Origin: Methylotenera sp. L2L1
GTDB taxonomy: Bacteria; Pseudomonadota; Gammaproteobacteria; Burkholderiales; Methylophilaceae
DNA length: 64,000 bases
Assembly: GCF_000744605.1 (NCBI RefSeq)
Contig: NZ_JQMG01000001.1
Span: forward strand, 558,001-622,000
Reading direction: 5' to 3'
Positions 26,933-36,275 of this stretch are shown here, one piece after another; position 1 is the stretch's first letter; every line of letters starts with the position of its first letter. The position numbers and the translations under genes are program-made. The notes under the pieces were generated by a model. That model saw only the letters and a program-made list of their open reading frames with translations. It had not been told where the DNA came from and searched no databases.

Positions 26933-27364
26933 ATGAAAACGCTACAACAATTACTAGATGGTAAAAAATATAAAGAAGTAATTTCAATCGCACCTCATCG
27001 CCCTGTATTTGATGCGTTAGTGATATTAGCTGAATACAAGATTGGCGCTTTAATCGTACTTGATGGACAAAACTTGGTGGGTATTTTCTCTGAGCGGGAC
27101 TACGCCCGAGAAGTGATTCTTAAAGGTAAATCATCAAAAACCACGGCGATTAACGAGGTAATGACCAGTAAGGTTTTGTCTGCTAAACCCGACGATACAG
27201 TAGAACATGCGATGTCGCTGATGACAGAACATCGCATTCGGCACTTACCTGTTATTGAGAACGATAAAGTGATTGGCGTACTTTCAATTGGCGACTTGGT
27301 AAAAGAAACGATTGCTTACCAAAAAGAATTGATTAAACAGCTACAAAGTTACATCAATCACTAA
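26933..27364 (+). CDS. Tandem CBS domain protein
   Basis: A 143-residue protein formed almost entirely by two CBS domains (VFDALVILAEYKIGALIVLD and VEHAMSLMTEHRIRHLPVIEN with the following VIGVLSIGDLVKETI). Such stand-alone CBS pairs bind adenine nucleotides and act as sensors. A GAGGAG site precedes the ATG. It is transcribed toward the PepSY gene and is alone in its unit. The target is unknown. Confidence 0.9.
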   Translation: MKTLQQLLDGKKYKEVISIAPHRPVFDALVILAEYKIGALIVLDGQNLVGIFSERDYAREVILKGKSSKTTAINEVMTSKVLSAKPDDTVEHAMSLMTEHRIRHLPVIENDKVIGVLSIGDLVKETIAYQKELIKQLQSYINH

Positions 27365-27378
27365 TCATTCAGACATAA

Positions 27379-27397
27379 GGCATGATTGCGTCATGCC
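27379..27397. terminator. Short hairpin between convergent CBS and PepSY genes
   Basis: GGCATGA (27379-27385) and TCATGCC (27391-27397) form a 7-bp stem with a 5-base loop between two converging genes. There is no clear U-tract, so its role as a terminator is tentative. Confidence 0.4.
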
Positions 27398-27399
27398 AC

Positions 27400-28182
27400 T
27401 TACATCATGGACATGGTAATCCATACTGTAAGCAATGTAGAACCACCAATGAGACCAAGCATAGCTAATCGTGACCCACGCATTTTGGTCCATAATAAAA
27501 CGCCAGTGATAGAGAGTATTAACATAGCGCCGGCAATTGAGTCTGCAAGCAATACCCAAGCCGTGTTAGCGCCCACGCCCTTATGCATACGTGAGATAAA
27601 AGCCCAAACATTGGCGTCCTCACGTTTCACTGTGGCAAACCGGTTACCAGCAACATACTCCGCCTGAATGGAAGCATTAGGCAGCTGAAAACCAACCTTA
27701 AACGTTTCGGGCTGTTTAATGGATTTATCCATAAACCTAGCTTCACGTTCTGGATTACCGCCGCGGTCTGCTTTAGCTTCCCGGTCTTGGCCACCTTCGC
27801 GCTCAGGACCACCCTCACGTCCCGAATTGCCTTCACGCATTTGCTTTCCGCCACGCTCTTGTTTACCCGCACCCTCAGCATTACCACCTCTATTAGGCCT
27901 AGGCTTAACAGGGTCTTGTTTAATGTCTAATGCCGTCTGAATTGCTTTTACAAACGCTTTTTGGTTATCTGGCAACGGCATGGCCATCGCTAACTGAATT
28001 TCAGTTTCTTCCATTTTTGCTGCAGGAATTTTCATCACAGATCGGTGGTTAAGCAGAAACCCACTGATACCAAATAAAAGACCAAGCAAAGCCCCCCATA
28101 GGCCTAACCAACCATGAATCTTCCGTAAAAGTCTAAGTGTTTTACCGCGCTGACTATTTTTGTGTGCTAATGTTTTTTCCAT
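27400..28182 (-). CDS. PepSY-associated membrane protein with Gly/Arg/Glu repeat insert
   Basis: A 260-residue protein with an N-terminal membrane helix preceded by RLLRKIHGWLGLWGALLGLL (the PepSY-TM HGWLGL motif). A periplasmic region and two C-terminal helices (VLLADSIAGAMLILSITGVL and a final LGLIGGSTLLTVWITMSMM) follow. Between about residues 97 and 152 lies a hydrophilic low-complexity tract of repeated RGG, REGG and ERE units. PepSY-TM proteins are often found with siderophore receptors and some reduce ferric complexes. It is the last gene of the iron-linked operon, 101 bp after the oxidase gene. Confidence 0.8.
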   Translation of the reverse strand: MEKTLAHKNSQRGKTLRLLRKIHGWLGLWGALLGLLFGISGFLLNHRSVMKIPAAKMEETEIQLAMAMPLPDNQKAFVKAIQTALDIKQDPVKPRPNRGGNAEGAGKQERGGKQMREGNSGREGGPEREGGQDREAKADRGGNPEREARFMDKSIKQPETFKVGFQLPNASIQAEYVAGNRFATVKREDANVWAFISRMHKGVGANTAWVLLADSIAGAMLILSITGVLLWTKMRGSRLAMLGLIGGSTLLTVWITMSMM

Positions 28183-28283
28183 GTTCGAATCATTCTCTAA
28201 TACAAAATATTGTTAAAAATTTTACAAAACTGCTAATTTACAAAGTTGCTAAATAATATTGAGATACAAAACGTAGTCAGACG

Positions 28284-29393
28284 TCATGCACCATTAAAAT
28301 TAGCAGCTGTGTGTAAGTACTCGCTACTAATACACTCCAACGTTTTACAGCCAGTGAGTGCCATGGCGACCTCCAGCTCTTCTCTTAGCAGCCGGATAAG
28401 ATGTGCCACTCCCAGCGCGCCAGCTGTTGCTAGTGCGTGTACATAAGGGCGACCTATCATGACGGCAGAAGCTCCTAACGCAATCGCTTTCACAATGTCT
28501 GTACCACGCCTGATACCGCCATCTACCAAGACAGGAATTGCACCATCCACGGCTAATACAACACCCGCCAAAGCATCTAGCGTTGGCAGTGCACTATCTA
28601 ATACGCGACCGCCATGATTAGACACTACAATACCGGCAGCACCAGCCTCTATCGCCAATCTAGCATCCTTAGGATGCAGCACGCCTTTGAGGATAATCGG
28701 CAGATGAGTTTGTTTAGCAAGCCACTCGACATCATGCCATTGCGGTGCTAATGGCATCAGCCCATCAAACACTGTACTCATGCCCTGCTGCAATACCGGC
28801 AAGGTGAGCATTTTAACATTCACCTGTGCAGCACTGCTTGGCACGCTAAAGCCAGCACGTTGCTCACGATTACGCACCCCAGAAACCGGCGCATCCACAG
28901 TCAATACCAGCGCTCTGTATCCTGCCGCCTCAGCCCTTTTTACTAGTGCAAGTGTAGCGTCGCGTCCGCCCTGCCAATACAATTGAAACCATAATGGACC
29001 GTGGGCTTGTTTTGTCACTTCTTCTAATGTGACTGATGCCTGTGTAGAAACAACCGCAGCGCCTCCCATCACACCAGCAGCAAGCACACTGGCAAGCTCA
29101 CCCTCTGGATGAAACAATCTCTGGGTGGCTACGGGGGCAAGAATAATCGGATGTGCAAGCTCATCCCCAAATAAATTACAACGTGTATGCCCATGCGCAA
29201 CATCCGCTAACATTCGTGGCCAAAGCTTGAGGCTCGCCCACGCGTCACAGTTAGTCGCCAGTGTCATCTCGTCAGCGGCACCACCTTGCAAATATGCCCA
29301 TGCAGATGCTTCGATATAACGCTGCGCGTACCGCTCATAATCGGCCGCACAAACGATATCTGGCGGAATCACGGTGAGTGGTGACTGTGCCAT
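28284..29393 (-). CDS. FMN-dependent alpha-hydroxy-acid oxidizing protein
   Basis: A TIM-barrel flavoenzyme of about 369 residues in the glycolate/lactate oxidase (LldD) family. Visible features are YLQGGAADEMTL near residue 37, WFQLYWQGGRD, LTVDAPVSGVRNREQRAGF, the catalytic region IVVSNHGGRVLDSALPTLDAL and the FMN-binding VDGGIRRGTDIVKAIALGA. The ATG at 29393 is preferred: a GGAG site lies six bases upstream and it overlaps the PiuC stop as TAATG. It oxidises a 2-hydroxy acid. Its place in an iron-uptake operon suggests a 2-hydroxy-acid siderophore or ligand as substrate, which is inference. Confidence 0.87.
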   Translation of the reverse strand: MAQSPLTVIPPDIVCAADYERYAQRYIEASAWAYLQGGAADEMTLATNCDAWASLKLWPRMLADVAHGHTRCNLFGDELAHPIILAPVATQRLFHPEGELASVLAAGVMGGAAVVSTQASVTLEEVTKQAHGPLWFQLYWQGGRDATLALVKRAEAAGYRALVLTVDAPVSGVRNREQRAGFSVPSSAAQVNVKMLTLPVLQQGMSTVFDGLMPLAPQWHDVEWLAKQTHLPIILKGVLHPKDARLAIEAGAAGIVVSNHGGRVLDSALPTLDALAGVVLAVDGAIPVLVDGGIRRGTDIVKAIALGASAVMIGRPYVHALATAGALGVAHLIRLLREELEVAMALTGCKTLECISSEYLHTAANFNGA

Positions 29394-30070
29394 TATTTGC
29401 TCCATTGCCTTAACAGATTATGGTAATGACCAGTTAACGTCACAATTTCTGCGGTATTTCCAACCTGAGCACGTAGCTTAAGCAAAGCCATATCTAAATC
29501 AAATAGCATATTGCGCTGCCATGCATCGCTGACTAAACTCTGCACCCATAGAAATGAAGCAACGCGCGCGCCGGATGTAACAGGCTCAACACGATGCAAA
29601 CTTGATGATGGATAGACAATCGCATCGCCCGCTGGCAACTTAACCTCGTGGCTACCGTACGTATCTTCTACGATTAACTCACCACCTTCATAATCGTCCG
29701 GCTCCGATAAAAACACCGTAACCGACACATCCGTACGCAAGCGCTCACCAGTTAGCCGATCACGCTGAATCGCATTATCAATATGGTTACCATAAGTACC
29801 ACCGCCAGCATAACGATTAAACATCGGCGGCAATATACGACTAGGTAATGCGGCTGATACAAATAAAGGGTGTCGCTCCAGTGCCGATGCAATTGACTGG
29901 GATAAATCAAGATATTGAGCAGACTCTGTCGAGAACTGCGCGTTACACTTTACCTCTGCCGCTAAAGGGCCTGCCGTAGCCGAGCCATCAACCCATGCAC
30001 CTGCATCAAGCGCGCTGCGCAGGGCAAGGACATCCGCTTTAGATAACACTTCGGGAATGTGTAACATCAT
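29393..30070 (-). CDS. PKHD-type Fe(II)/2-oxoglutarate hydroxylase (PiuC-like)
   Basis: A 225-residue dioxygenase. The iron ligands are His and Asp in NHIDNAI (about residues 86-92) and the distal His in [23 protein letters not shown], where the arginine binds 2-oxoglutarate. The N-terminal [21 protein letters not shown] is also typical. PiuC genes usually accompany TonB-dependent siderophore receptors, as here, where the receptor is just upstream. The substrate is not known. Confidence 0.9.
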   Translation of the reverse strand: MMLHIPEVLSKADVLALRSALDAGAWVDGSATAGPLAAEVKCNAQFSTESAQYLDLSQSIASALERHPLFVSAALPSRILPPMFNRYAGGGTYGNHIDNAIQRDRLTGERLRTDVSVTVFLSEPDDYEGGELIVEDTYGSHEVKLPAGDAIVYPSSSLHRVEPVTSGARVASFLWVQSLVSDAWQRNMLFDLDMALLKLRAQVGNTAEIVTLTGHYHNLLRQWSK

Positions 30071-30088
30071 GATTTAAACTCACCAAAA

Positions 30089-30121
30089 TAAAAAATGCCC
30101 ACCAGCGTTTAGCTGGCGGGC
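30089..30121 (-). terminator. Terminator-like hairpin between receptor and piuC
   Basis: On the minus strand GCCCGCCAGC and GCTGGTGGGC pair (10 bp, one G-U) around a five-base loop (30097-30121), followed by A and then TTTTTT. It lies 18 bp after the receptor stop and before piuC, so it could reduce transcription of the downstream genes in this operon. Confidence 0.75.
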
Positions 30122-30138
30122 TTGTGCTGCTAATCCGA

Positions 30139-32481
30139 TTAGAACATGAACTCAGCTGTCAGCATTCCAGAACGTGGCAGACCTAAGCGTACACGCGAAC
30201 CACCGTTGTTTAATGTTTCAACATATTCTTTGTCAAAAATGTTGTACACATTCAGGCGCAAATTAAGATTCTTATTAACAGCATAAGCAACCATCGCATC
30301 TGCTACAACATAAGATTCAATGCTAGGCGTGTTGGTTATTGCGGGGTCTGTAACAGTCACTAGACGTTTTTGTTCACCCATATAACGTGCACCACCACCA
30401 AACGTAAAGCCATTGAACTGATATTGCGACCACAGTGTTGCACTGTAATCAGGCGTCCAACGCACACCATTGGTTACAGTAGTAATACCAGTCGTTGCGC
30501 TGTAGCTTTGTTGATCTAAAGCTTTAGCATTTAATTTAGTCACACCTGCTGATAATTGCCAGTGTTCAGTTAACTGACCAATTGCCAACAATTCTAGACC
30601 AGTGACGCGGGTACGGCCGATTTGCTCAGGTTGAAGCAGGTCATTAAATGAAGTCTGCTTATCATTCTCTGTACGGAAAATTGCTGCAGAAACGTTTAAT
30701 TGATTATTTAATAAGTCCCACTTAGTACCAAGCTCGATGTTATCTGTTTTTTGTGGATCAAGTGCGCCGTTGTTTTGGTTATTTGCTGTAGAAGTTAAAG
30801 CAAAGTTTGCACTGCCCGGTGGAGTATATGACGTAGCATACGATGCGTAGATACTACCGTTCGTTGCAGGCTTAAATAACACACCTGTTTTCCAGCTTAA
30901 CAAGTTATCAGAAGCACTACCACCTGATGGCGCGATTGAACCTGTTGCATAACCTGGGAATGAAGCTTGGTTAGTGCTAGTCACAATAGTGCCAGCTGTC
31001 GTTCTGGTGTTGTAATGCTCGTAACGTAAACCAGCATTCACCTGCCATTTGTCAGTTAAATCTACTGTATCAAATGCGTAAATTGCCGCAGTGGTGGTTC
31101 TGCCGTCTGTCTCAGTACCCGGAATTGCATAAGGGATGCCTAATACGTCATTCGAATTTGGGTTGTATAGATTTGCATTTGGGTTGCTAATTGCAGTGTA
31201 AGTTACACCATTAACAGTTTGTCCAGTCGTACCGAAGCCCTTACTTTTTTGGCTTTCGTACATAAACTCAAGACCGCCGGCAAATGAGTTTTTGAACCCG
31301 GCGACATCAAAAATAGTATTTAAACTGGTTTGGTTAACCAGAATTTCATCATCACGATCAATACGTTGACGTGAACGGCTCAGTGTCCAAGTGTTTGCAT
31401 CCGCACTTGATGCGGAAATTGCATTCACACCTGTTACAACACGATCCACATTAGTTTTACCATAGCGCGAAATATTGCGTATCGTTGTAGTTGGCGTTAA
31501 ATCATGTTCAAACTTAGCAGTAATCATATCTGCTTCGACTTTTTCATAATCGTTATCGCTACCGTAGTAATTCTCACGGTCAACTTTTCCACCAGCATTA
31601 ATGCGCTCTGCCTCTAATGTTTGCGCTGCTGTTGGAGTGGTTGCTGGCGAGGTTACGCTTGGTGTTCGATAAAAACCTTTTCTACCTACTGTAGGAATAC
31701 CACCATCAGGCGTATTGTCCTGACGCACATGTTGTGAGTACAGGTATAAGCGTGTAGGACCGCCTAAGCCAAAAGCAATCGACGGTGCAACTGAGAAGTT
31801 TTGATTATCAACTTTATCACGCTTATCTACATTACCATCAAAAGCTAAGGCGTTTAAACGTACGGCCGTAGTTTCACCAATCACTTGGTTCAAATCAACT
31901 GTAGCGCGTTTTTTATCCGCAGTGCCATAACCCACTGTTGCATAATTTTTGCCGTTTAAGCTAGGCAATTTACTGATCAAGTTAATATAACCAGATGCCG
32001 CACCACGGCCAATGTCGGCACCGGCTGGACCTTTTACCACTTCAACTTGCTCTAGGTTAAATACATCGCGAGAAACTGCACCCAAATCACGAATACCATC
32101 TACAAACAATTGGTTAGAAGCGTTAAAACCACGCATAGAGAATGTATCGCCTGCTGAGGTATTGCCGTTTTCACCCAACTGAATCGTAATGCCGGGTGTA
32201 TTACGTAGTGCATCTGTTAATGAAAACACACCTTGCTCACGCAGTAGTTCTTTTTTAATGACCTGCACTGTTTGTGTGGTGTCTAGCAATGGCTTAGTAA
32301 ACTTATTATTGGCTGACTCATCTGCCTTAAATGGCACCTCAGGAGCAGCCGTGACATTCACTTCTGGAAGCTGAGCAGCCTCATTAGACTCAGTTGCGGC
32401 ATTCGCGCCAAAGGATAATGTGGCTGCCACTAGCGCTGCGATGCGCGCCGGGTTGTGTTTACGACTACGGATATAACTCAT
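30139..32481 (-). CDS. TonB-dependent siderophore receptor
   Basis: About 780 residues from the ATG at 32481 (MSYIRSRK), chosen for a GAGGA ribosome-binding sequence seven bases upstream; a start at 32502 is also in frame. A signal peptide ends near ANAATES. The plug domain has TKPLLDTTQTVQVIKKELLR, LTDALRNTPGITIQLGENGN and VEVVKGPAGADIGRGAASGY. The C-terminal barrel ends in the aromatic MLTAEFMF. It takes up ferric siderophores across the outer membrane with TonB-ExbBD energy. Neighbouring piuC and the upstream Fur-like box support iron uptake. The ligand is unknown. Confidence 0.93.
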   Translation of the reverse strand: MSYIRSRKHNPARIAALVAATLSFGANAATESNEAAQLPEVNVTAAPEVPFKADESANNKFTKPLLDTTQTVQVIKKELLREQGVFSLTDALRNTPGITIQLGENGNTSAGDTFSMRGFNASNQLFVDGIRDLGAVSRDVFNLEQVEVVKGPAGADIGRGAASGYINLISKLPSLNGKNYATVGYGTADKKRATVDLNQVIGETTAVRLNALAFDGNVDKRDKVDNQNFSVAPSIAFGLGGPTRLYLYSQHVRQDNTPDGGIPTVGRKGFYRTPSVTSPATTPTAAQTLEAERINAGGKVDRENYYGSDNDYEKVEADMITAKFEHDLTPTTTIRNISRYGKTNVDRVVTGVNAISASSADANTWTLSRSRQRIDRDDEILVNQTSLNTIFDVAGFKNSFAGGLEFMYESQKSKGFGTTGQTVNGVTYTAISNPNANLYNPNSNDVLGIPYAIPGTETDGRTTTAAIYAFDTVDLTDKWQVNAGLRYEHYNTRTTAGTIVTSTNQASFPGYATGSIAPSGGSASDNLLSWKTGVLFKPATNGSIYASYATSYTPPGSANFALTSTANNQNNGALDPQKTDNIELGTKWDLLNNQLNVSAAIFRTENDKQTSFNDLLQPEQIGRTRVTGLELLAIGQLTEHWQLSAGVTKLNAKALDQQSYSATTGITTVTNGVRWTPDYSATLWSQYQFNGFTFGGGARYMGEQKRLVTVTDPAITNTPSIESYVVADAMVAYAVNKNLNLRLNVYNIFDKEYVETLNNGGSRVRLGLPRSGMLTAEFMF

Positions 32482-32508
32482 GGTACTTTCCTCTTTATTC
32501 AAAATATC

Positions 32509-32541
32509 TGGCTGGCTAGAGGGAAATACCGTTGGCTGGCT
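32509..32541 (-). promoter_or_regulatory. Direct-repeat leader motif, copy 1 (before TonB receptor)
   Basis: On the minus strand AGCCAGCCA occurs twice with 15 bases between, with a shared ACGGTA after the first unit. The motif ends about 14 bases before the receptor's ribosome-binding site. The same arrangement occurs before the DUF4198 gene (33290-33321). The position suggests control at the mRNA or translation level. Confidence 0.6.
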
Positions 32542-32582
32542 TGATGTGCTAGTTAAATTATTTTTTTACATGTTTCACTTAT

Positions 32583-33269
32583 TTATTTTTTAATACTCAA
32601 ACTAATGGTATGTCGAATGGCATCATATTGATCCCCTTCAAATTGACCTTTGACAGCTTCTAAATGGGCAGTTTCAATCACGTACAAACCATTCCATGGC
32701 TGTTCGAAACTAATTTCGCCAGCATCATTCGTTTTAAATTCACGCTGCCACTGATTTGGCGCAGTGACCACTAAGGCTACTTTTGCTAGCGGCTTACCGT
32801 GAAAATTTAAGCGGTAGGTATTTTTACCCACCGGCTGAATGTCCAGTGCAAGCTTAGATGCAGGCTCTGCATCCGCCAGTGCAAATCGCGCATATTGCAT
32901 AGGCTTTAACATGCCAATTTTAGGATCTTTTGAATCCCGTACTTTAAATGCCAGCGCTTGCACAACAACTGCCTGACGATCAGTCATCGGTTGGTTTTCT
33001 TGCGTCAACTGCAAATAATCCGCTTGGCGAGTAAAGCCAAGCTTATCGCCACTTTTTTCTGTCAAAGCTGAGACCTCTAATGCAGTGACTTTATCTAAAG
33101 TACCACCTGTTTTTTCACGCAGATTATCGCCGTATTCACCAAAACAAACGTGCGATGCACCCGCGACCGGTTCAATCCAAATAGCGTGCGCACCTGCATT
33201 GGCAGATGCTAGTGTTAATACAACAGCCGCGACTAATTGCCGTAAACTTAATGCCTTTATGCCCATCAT
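32583..33269 (-). CDS. DUF4198 family periplasmic protein
   Basis: A 228-residue protein with a signal peptide ending in ANAGAHA and a first mature segment IWIEPVAGASHVCFGEYGDN. The C-terminal region (GEISFEQPWNGLYVIETAHLEAVKG) matches DUF4198, an Ig-like family that often accompanies metal or siderophore uptake genes. It is the first gene after the Fur-like box and precedes the TonB receptor by about 100 bp. Function is not established. Confidence 0.8.
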   Translation of the reverse strand: MMGIKALSLRQLVAAVVLTLASANAGAHAIWIEPVAGASHVCFGEYGDNLREKTGGTLDKVTALEVSALTEKSGDKLGFTRQADYLQLTQENQPMTDRQAVVVQALAFKVRDSKDPKIGMLKPMQYARFALADAEPASKLALDIQPVGKNTYRLNFHGKPLAKVALVVTAPNQWQREFKTNDAGEISFEQPWNGLYVIETAHLEAVKGQFEGDQYDAIRHTISLSIKK

Positions 33270-33289
33270 AAATCCCCTTAAATATTGTG

Positions 33290-33321
33290 TGGCTGGCTAG
33301 AGGATTTACCGTTGGCTGGCT
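33290..33321 (-). promoter_or_regulatory. Direct-repeat leader motif, copy 2 (before DUF4198 gene)
   Basis: AGCCAGCCA twice on the minus strand with 14 bases between, again with ACGGTA after the first unit. It ends about 6 bases before the AAGGGGA ribosome-binding site of the DUF4198 gene. It is nearly identical to the motif at 32509-32541. Confidence 0.6.
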
Positions 33322-33393
33322 AAAAATATGAAATATGCGATTCGAATGTAAAACTATGTAAAAGTCCTTGCATTCGGCCCCAATTCATTTGCT

Positions 33394-33412
33394 AATGATA
33401 ACCGTTCTCATT
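33394..33412. promoter_or_regulatory. Fur-like box upstream of the receptor operon
   Basis: AATGATAACCGTTCTCATT is a 19-bp imperfect match to the Fur consensus (GATAAT-type repeats). It lies about 125 bp upstream of the DUF4198 gene on one side and about 155 bp upstream of the TolC gene on the other. Iron control of the receptor operon is the simplest reading. Confidence 0.65.
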
Positions 33413-33567
33413 TACAATTGCAACCCTTATGCAATACGAACTTTTCAATGACTGGGCTACCCTAAATAGTGCTAGTCTCTTAAAGTGTGTAATTTAAAGC
33501 TTCGATTGCGGATATTAACGTCTTTAAAATTCAGTCTATATAAATAAAAATTGTGCCTAAACATCAA

Positions 33568-35031
33568 ATGAAAAAACGCTTTTTTGTGGCTAGCTTAATG
33601 CTAGTCACGCACCATGCATTCGCCGAAGGTGGCGTTTGGTATACCGATAAAAACTCTTCACGCAACGACCCTTTGCACACCAATCTATTCTCGCTGCCGC
33701 AATTGGCTGATGAATACCAAGGCTCGCCTTGTGATGGCTTGATGAGTGGGGAAAACCTTGAAAAACCACTGACCTTGGCAGAGGTTGCTGATGCAAGCTT
33801 ATGCAACAATCCACAAACACGCGAGGTGTGGGCAAGCACTCGTGTACAGGCGGCTCAACTTGGGATTGCAAAGTCTGCATATTTGCCATCGCTCACCGAT
33901 AACATTTCAGTGAACAATAGTGTGCTCCGCCCAGAATCAAGCACCCGCAGTAATCCCAACTTAAACTTGAGCAACAGCTTGGTGGCGAGTTACCTGCTAT
34001 ATGATTTTGGCAACCGTAATGCAAACCTCGAAAATGCGCGCCAATTGCTATTATCGGCAAGTGCCAGCCAAAGCAGCACAGTGCAGAGTGTGTTGCTGTC
34101 TGCCACGGTAGCGTTTTATCAAGTACAAGCGAGCATGGCAGCAGTGGATGCTGCATTAGAAGCGGAACGTGCAAGCAGTGAGAGTTTCAAAGCAGCCGAG
34201 GCACGCTATAAATCAGGTGTATCCACACCGGCTGATAAGCTACAGGCACAAACTGCCTATGCACAACTCACATTGACGCGCATCACCAGTGAGGGCAACT
34301 TACAAACCGCCTATGGTAATTTAGCCAATGTGATGGGCTTACCCGCTAATCAGAAAGTATTATTGGTCAGCAATACTGCAAAACCATCAACTAATATACT
34401 AAATGACGTTAACTCACTCATTGAGCAAGCCAGTACCCGTCGCCCAGACCTGATTGCTAGCGAAGCACAGCTTAAGGCAGCACAAGCCAGCATTGATGCC
34501 AGCAAAGCGGCGGCGAAGCCAACCATTTCAATTTCCATGTCTAACAGCCTGCAGGATGGCTCTCAGTTAGACACCAGCAACAACTCAACCTTAGGTTTTA
34601 CTGTCGCAATTCCACTCTTTAATGGTTATGCGCCTACCTACAGAATACGTGCCGCTGAAGCTACTGCAGATTTACGCGCAGCGCAGCGTGACCGTTTGCG
34701 TTTGCAAATTTCACTTGATGTGTGGAGCGCTTATCAGAATTTACGTACAGCCACGGAGTCTGTCACAGCAACCGAGATATTAGTTGCCAGTGCAGAGGAA
34801 TCATACCGCGTGGCACTAGGACGTTACAAAGCAGGGGTCGGCAATATTATCGATACGCTTAATGCACAAAGCGCGCTCGCCAGCGCTAGGCAACAGAAAA
34901 TCCAGGCGGTGCTAAACGCCAACATTACCCGTGCAACACTGGCACAAGCGATGGGCTCACTAGACCATGCCATGATTCAGTCATTACCGAGTGCTACACT
35001 TAACTCAGCGTCTACCACCAATACTAACTAA
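33568..35031 (+). CDS. TolC family outer-membrane efflux protein
   Basis: About 487 residues from the ATG at 33568 (MKKRFFVASLMLV), with a GTG at 33553 as alternative. A signal peptide ends near HHAFAEG. Two outer-membrane-factor repeats are visible: the helical first (NPQTREVWASTRVQAAQLGIAK) and the second (RRPDLIASEAQLKAAQASIDASKAAAKPTIS, read in parts). GRYKAGVGNIIDTLNAQSAL is a typical TolC C-terminal element. It forms the outer channel for the MacAB-type pump encoded directly downstream. Confidence 0.93.
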   Translation: MKKRFFVASLMLVTHHAFAEGGVWYTDKNSSRNDPLHTNLFSLPQLADEYQGSPCDGLMSGENLEKPLTLAEVADASLCNNPQTREVWASTRVQAAQLGIAKSAYLPSLTDNISVNNSVLRPESSTRSNPNLNLSNSLVASYLLYDFGNRNANLENARQLLLSASASQSSTVQSVLLSATVAFYQVQASMAAVDAALEAERASSESFKAAEARYKSGVSTPADKLQAQTAYAQLTLTRITSEGNLQTAYGNLANVMGLPANQKVLLVSNTAKPSTNILNDVNSLIEQASTRRPDLIASEAQLKAAQASIDASKAAAKPTISISMSNSLQDGSQLDTSNNSTLGFTVAIPLFNGYAPTYRIRAAEATADLRAAQRDRLRLQISLDVWSAYQNLRTATESVTATEILVASAEESYRVALGRYKAGVGNIIDTLNAQSALASARQQKIQAVLNANITRATLAQAMGSLDHAMIQSLPSATLNSASTTNTN

Positions 35032-35042
35032 CGATATTAGCC

Positions 35043-36260
35043 ATGAAATCACTCAATAAAATAATCTTCATCATTGTGTTACTCGCCTTGACGGCGGGGG
35101 CATACTATTACTACCAACGCACCAACAAAACAAACCCAGCAGATGTATACAGATTAGCTGAAATCACTCAAGGTGACATCGAACAAACGGTATCGGCTAA
35201 CGGCACATTGAACCCTGTGACTCTTGTGAGTGTAGGTACACAAATTTCCGGCATCGTTAAAAAGCTATACGTAGACTTTAACGACGAAGTTAAAAAAGAC
35301 CAGGTATTGCTAGAGCTAGATAACTCATTATCGATGGCACAAATCAGCCAGTCACAAGCAAGCGTGCGCAACAATCAGGCATCGGTTGAGTTAGCACAAG
35401 CGAATGAAAAGCGTATCCGCGAGCTGTATGCCCAAGAGTTCGTCTCTAAGCAAGAGCTTGATACTGCCGTGCAAGTTTTGCGCTCTGCAAAAGCGCAATT
35501 AGATAGCGCACGTGGCGTGTTAGCTCGCGACCAAACCAACTTAAACTTCACCATCATCCGCTCACCGGTTTCTGGCGTAGTAGTAGACCGTGTAGTGGAT
35601 GTAGGCCAGACGGTTGCGGCAAGCTTTCAAACACCTACTTTGATTAAAATCGCGCAAGATCTATCAAAAATGCAGATTAACTCCAGCTTTGCTGAGGCTG
35701 ATATCGGCAACATTAAAGTTGGGCAAATGACCAAATTCAATGTGGATGCTTTTCCGAATAGAAACTTTGAAGGTATCGTTAAACAAGTACGCTTAAACCC
35801 AGTCAACACTTCAAACGTGGTCACTTACGACGTAGTGGTTTCTGTCGACAATAAAGACCAACTATTGCTTCCCGGGATGACAGCCTATGTCAATATTGGT
35901 GTGAGCAAGCGTGAGCAAGCCTTGCTAGTGCCAAACGCAGCACTACGTTATAAACCTAAGTTAGATGAAAACAACGCAGATAGTCCCAAAGGCGAGATGC
36001 GTAAAAATGGGGAAGCACGTAAGAAGAAAAACAAAGGTGACGACCTAAACACCGGTACCATTTATATCTTGAAAGATGATAAGCCATCAGCAATCAAAGT
36101 GCGTTTAGGTATTACAGATGGCCGCTTTACAGAGATTACTGGCAGAGATTTACAGGCTAAAGGAGTAGATGTCGGCACTCAACTGATTGTGGCTGAATTA
36201 CAAAACAATGGATCAGCTCAAGCAGGTGGTAACAACATGCGCGGCCCAAGAATGTTCTAG
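35043..36260 (+). CDS. MacA-like periplasmic adaptor (HlyD/RND-MFP family)
   Basis: A 405-residue membrane-anchored adaptor. An N-terminal helix (IIFIIVLLALTAGAYYYY) is followed by the lipoyl half-motifs (VSVGTQISGIVKKLYVDFND and IIRSPVSGVVVDRVVDVGQTV), a coiled-coil hairpin (about residues 90-160) and beta-barrel domains. A Lys-rich insert (GEMRKNGEARKKKNKGDD) occurs near residue 325. It bridges the MacB permease to TolC. It starts 11 bp after the TolC gene and ends just before the ATPase gene. Confidence 0.92.
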   Translation: MKSLNKIIFIIVLLALTAGAYYYYQRTNKTNPADVYRLAEITQGDIEQTVSANGTLNPVTLVSVGTQISGIVKKLYVDFNDEVKKDQVLLELDNSLSMAQISQSQASVRNNQASVELAQANEKRIRELYAQEFVSKQELDTAVQVLRSAKAQLDSARGVLARDQTNLNFTIIRSPVSGVVVDRVVDVGQTVAASFQTPTLIKIAQDLSKMQINSSFAEADIGNIKVGQMTKFNVDAFPNRNFEGIVKQVRLNPVNTSNVVTYDVVVSVDNKDQLLLPGMTAYVNIGVSKREQALLVPNAALRYKPKLDENNADSPKGEMRKNGEARKKKNKGDDLNTGTIYILKDDKPSAIKVRLGITDGRFTEITGRDLQAKGVDVGTQLIVAELQNNGSAQAGGNNMRGPRMF

Positions 36261-36275
36261 ATGGGAGTTGAAGCC

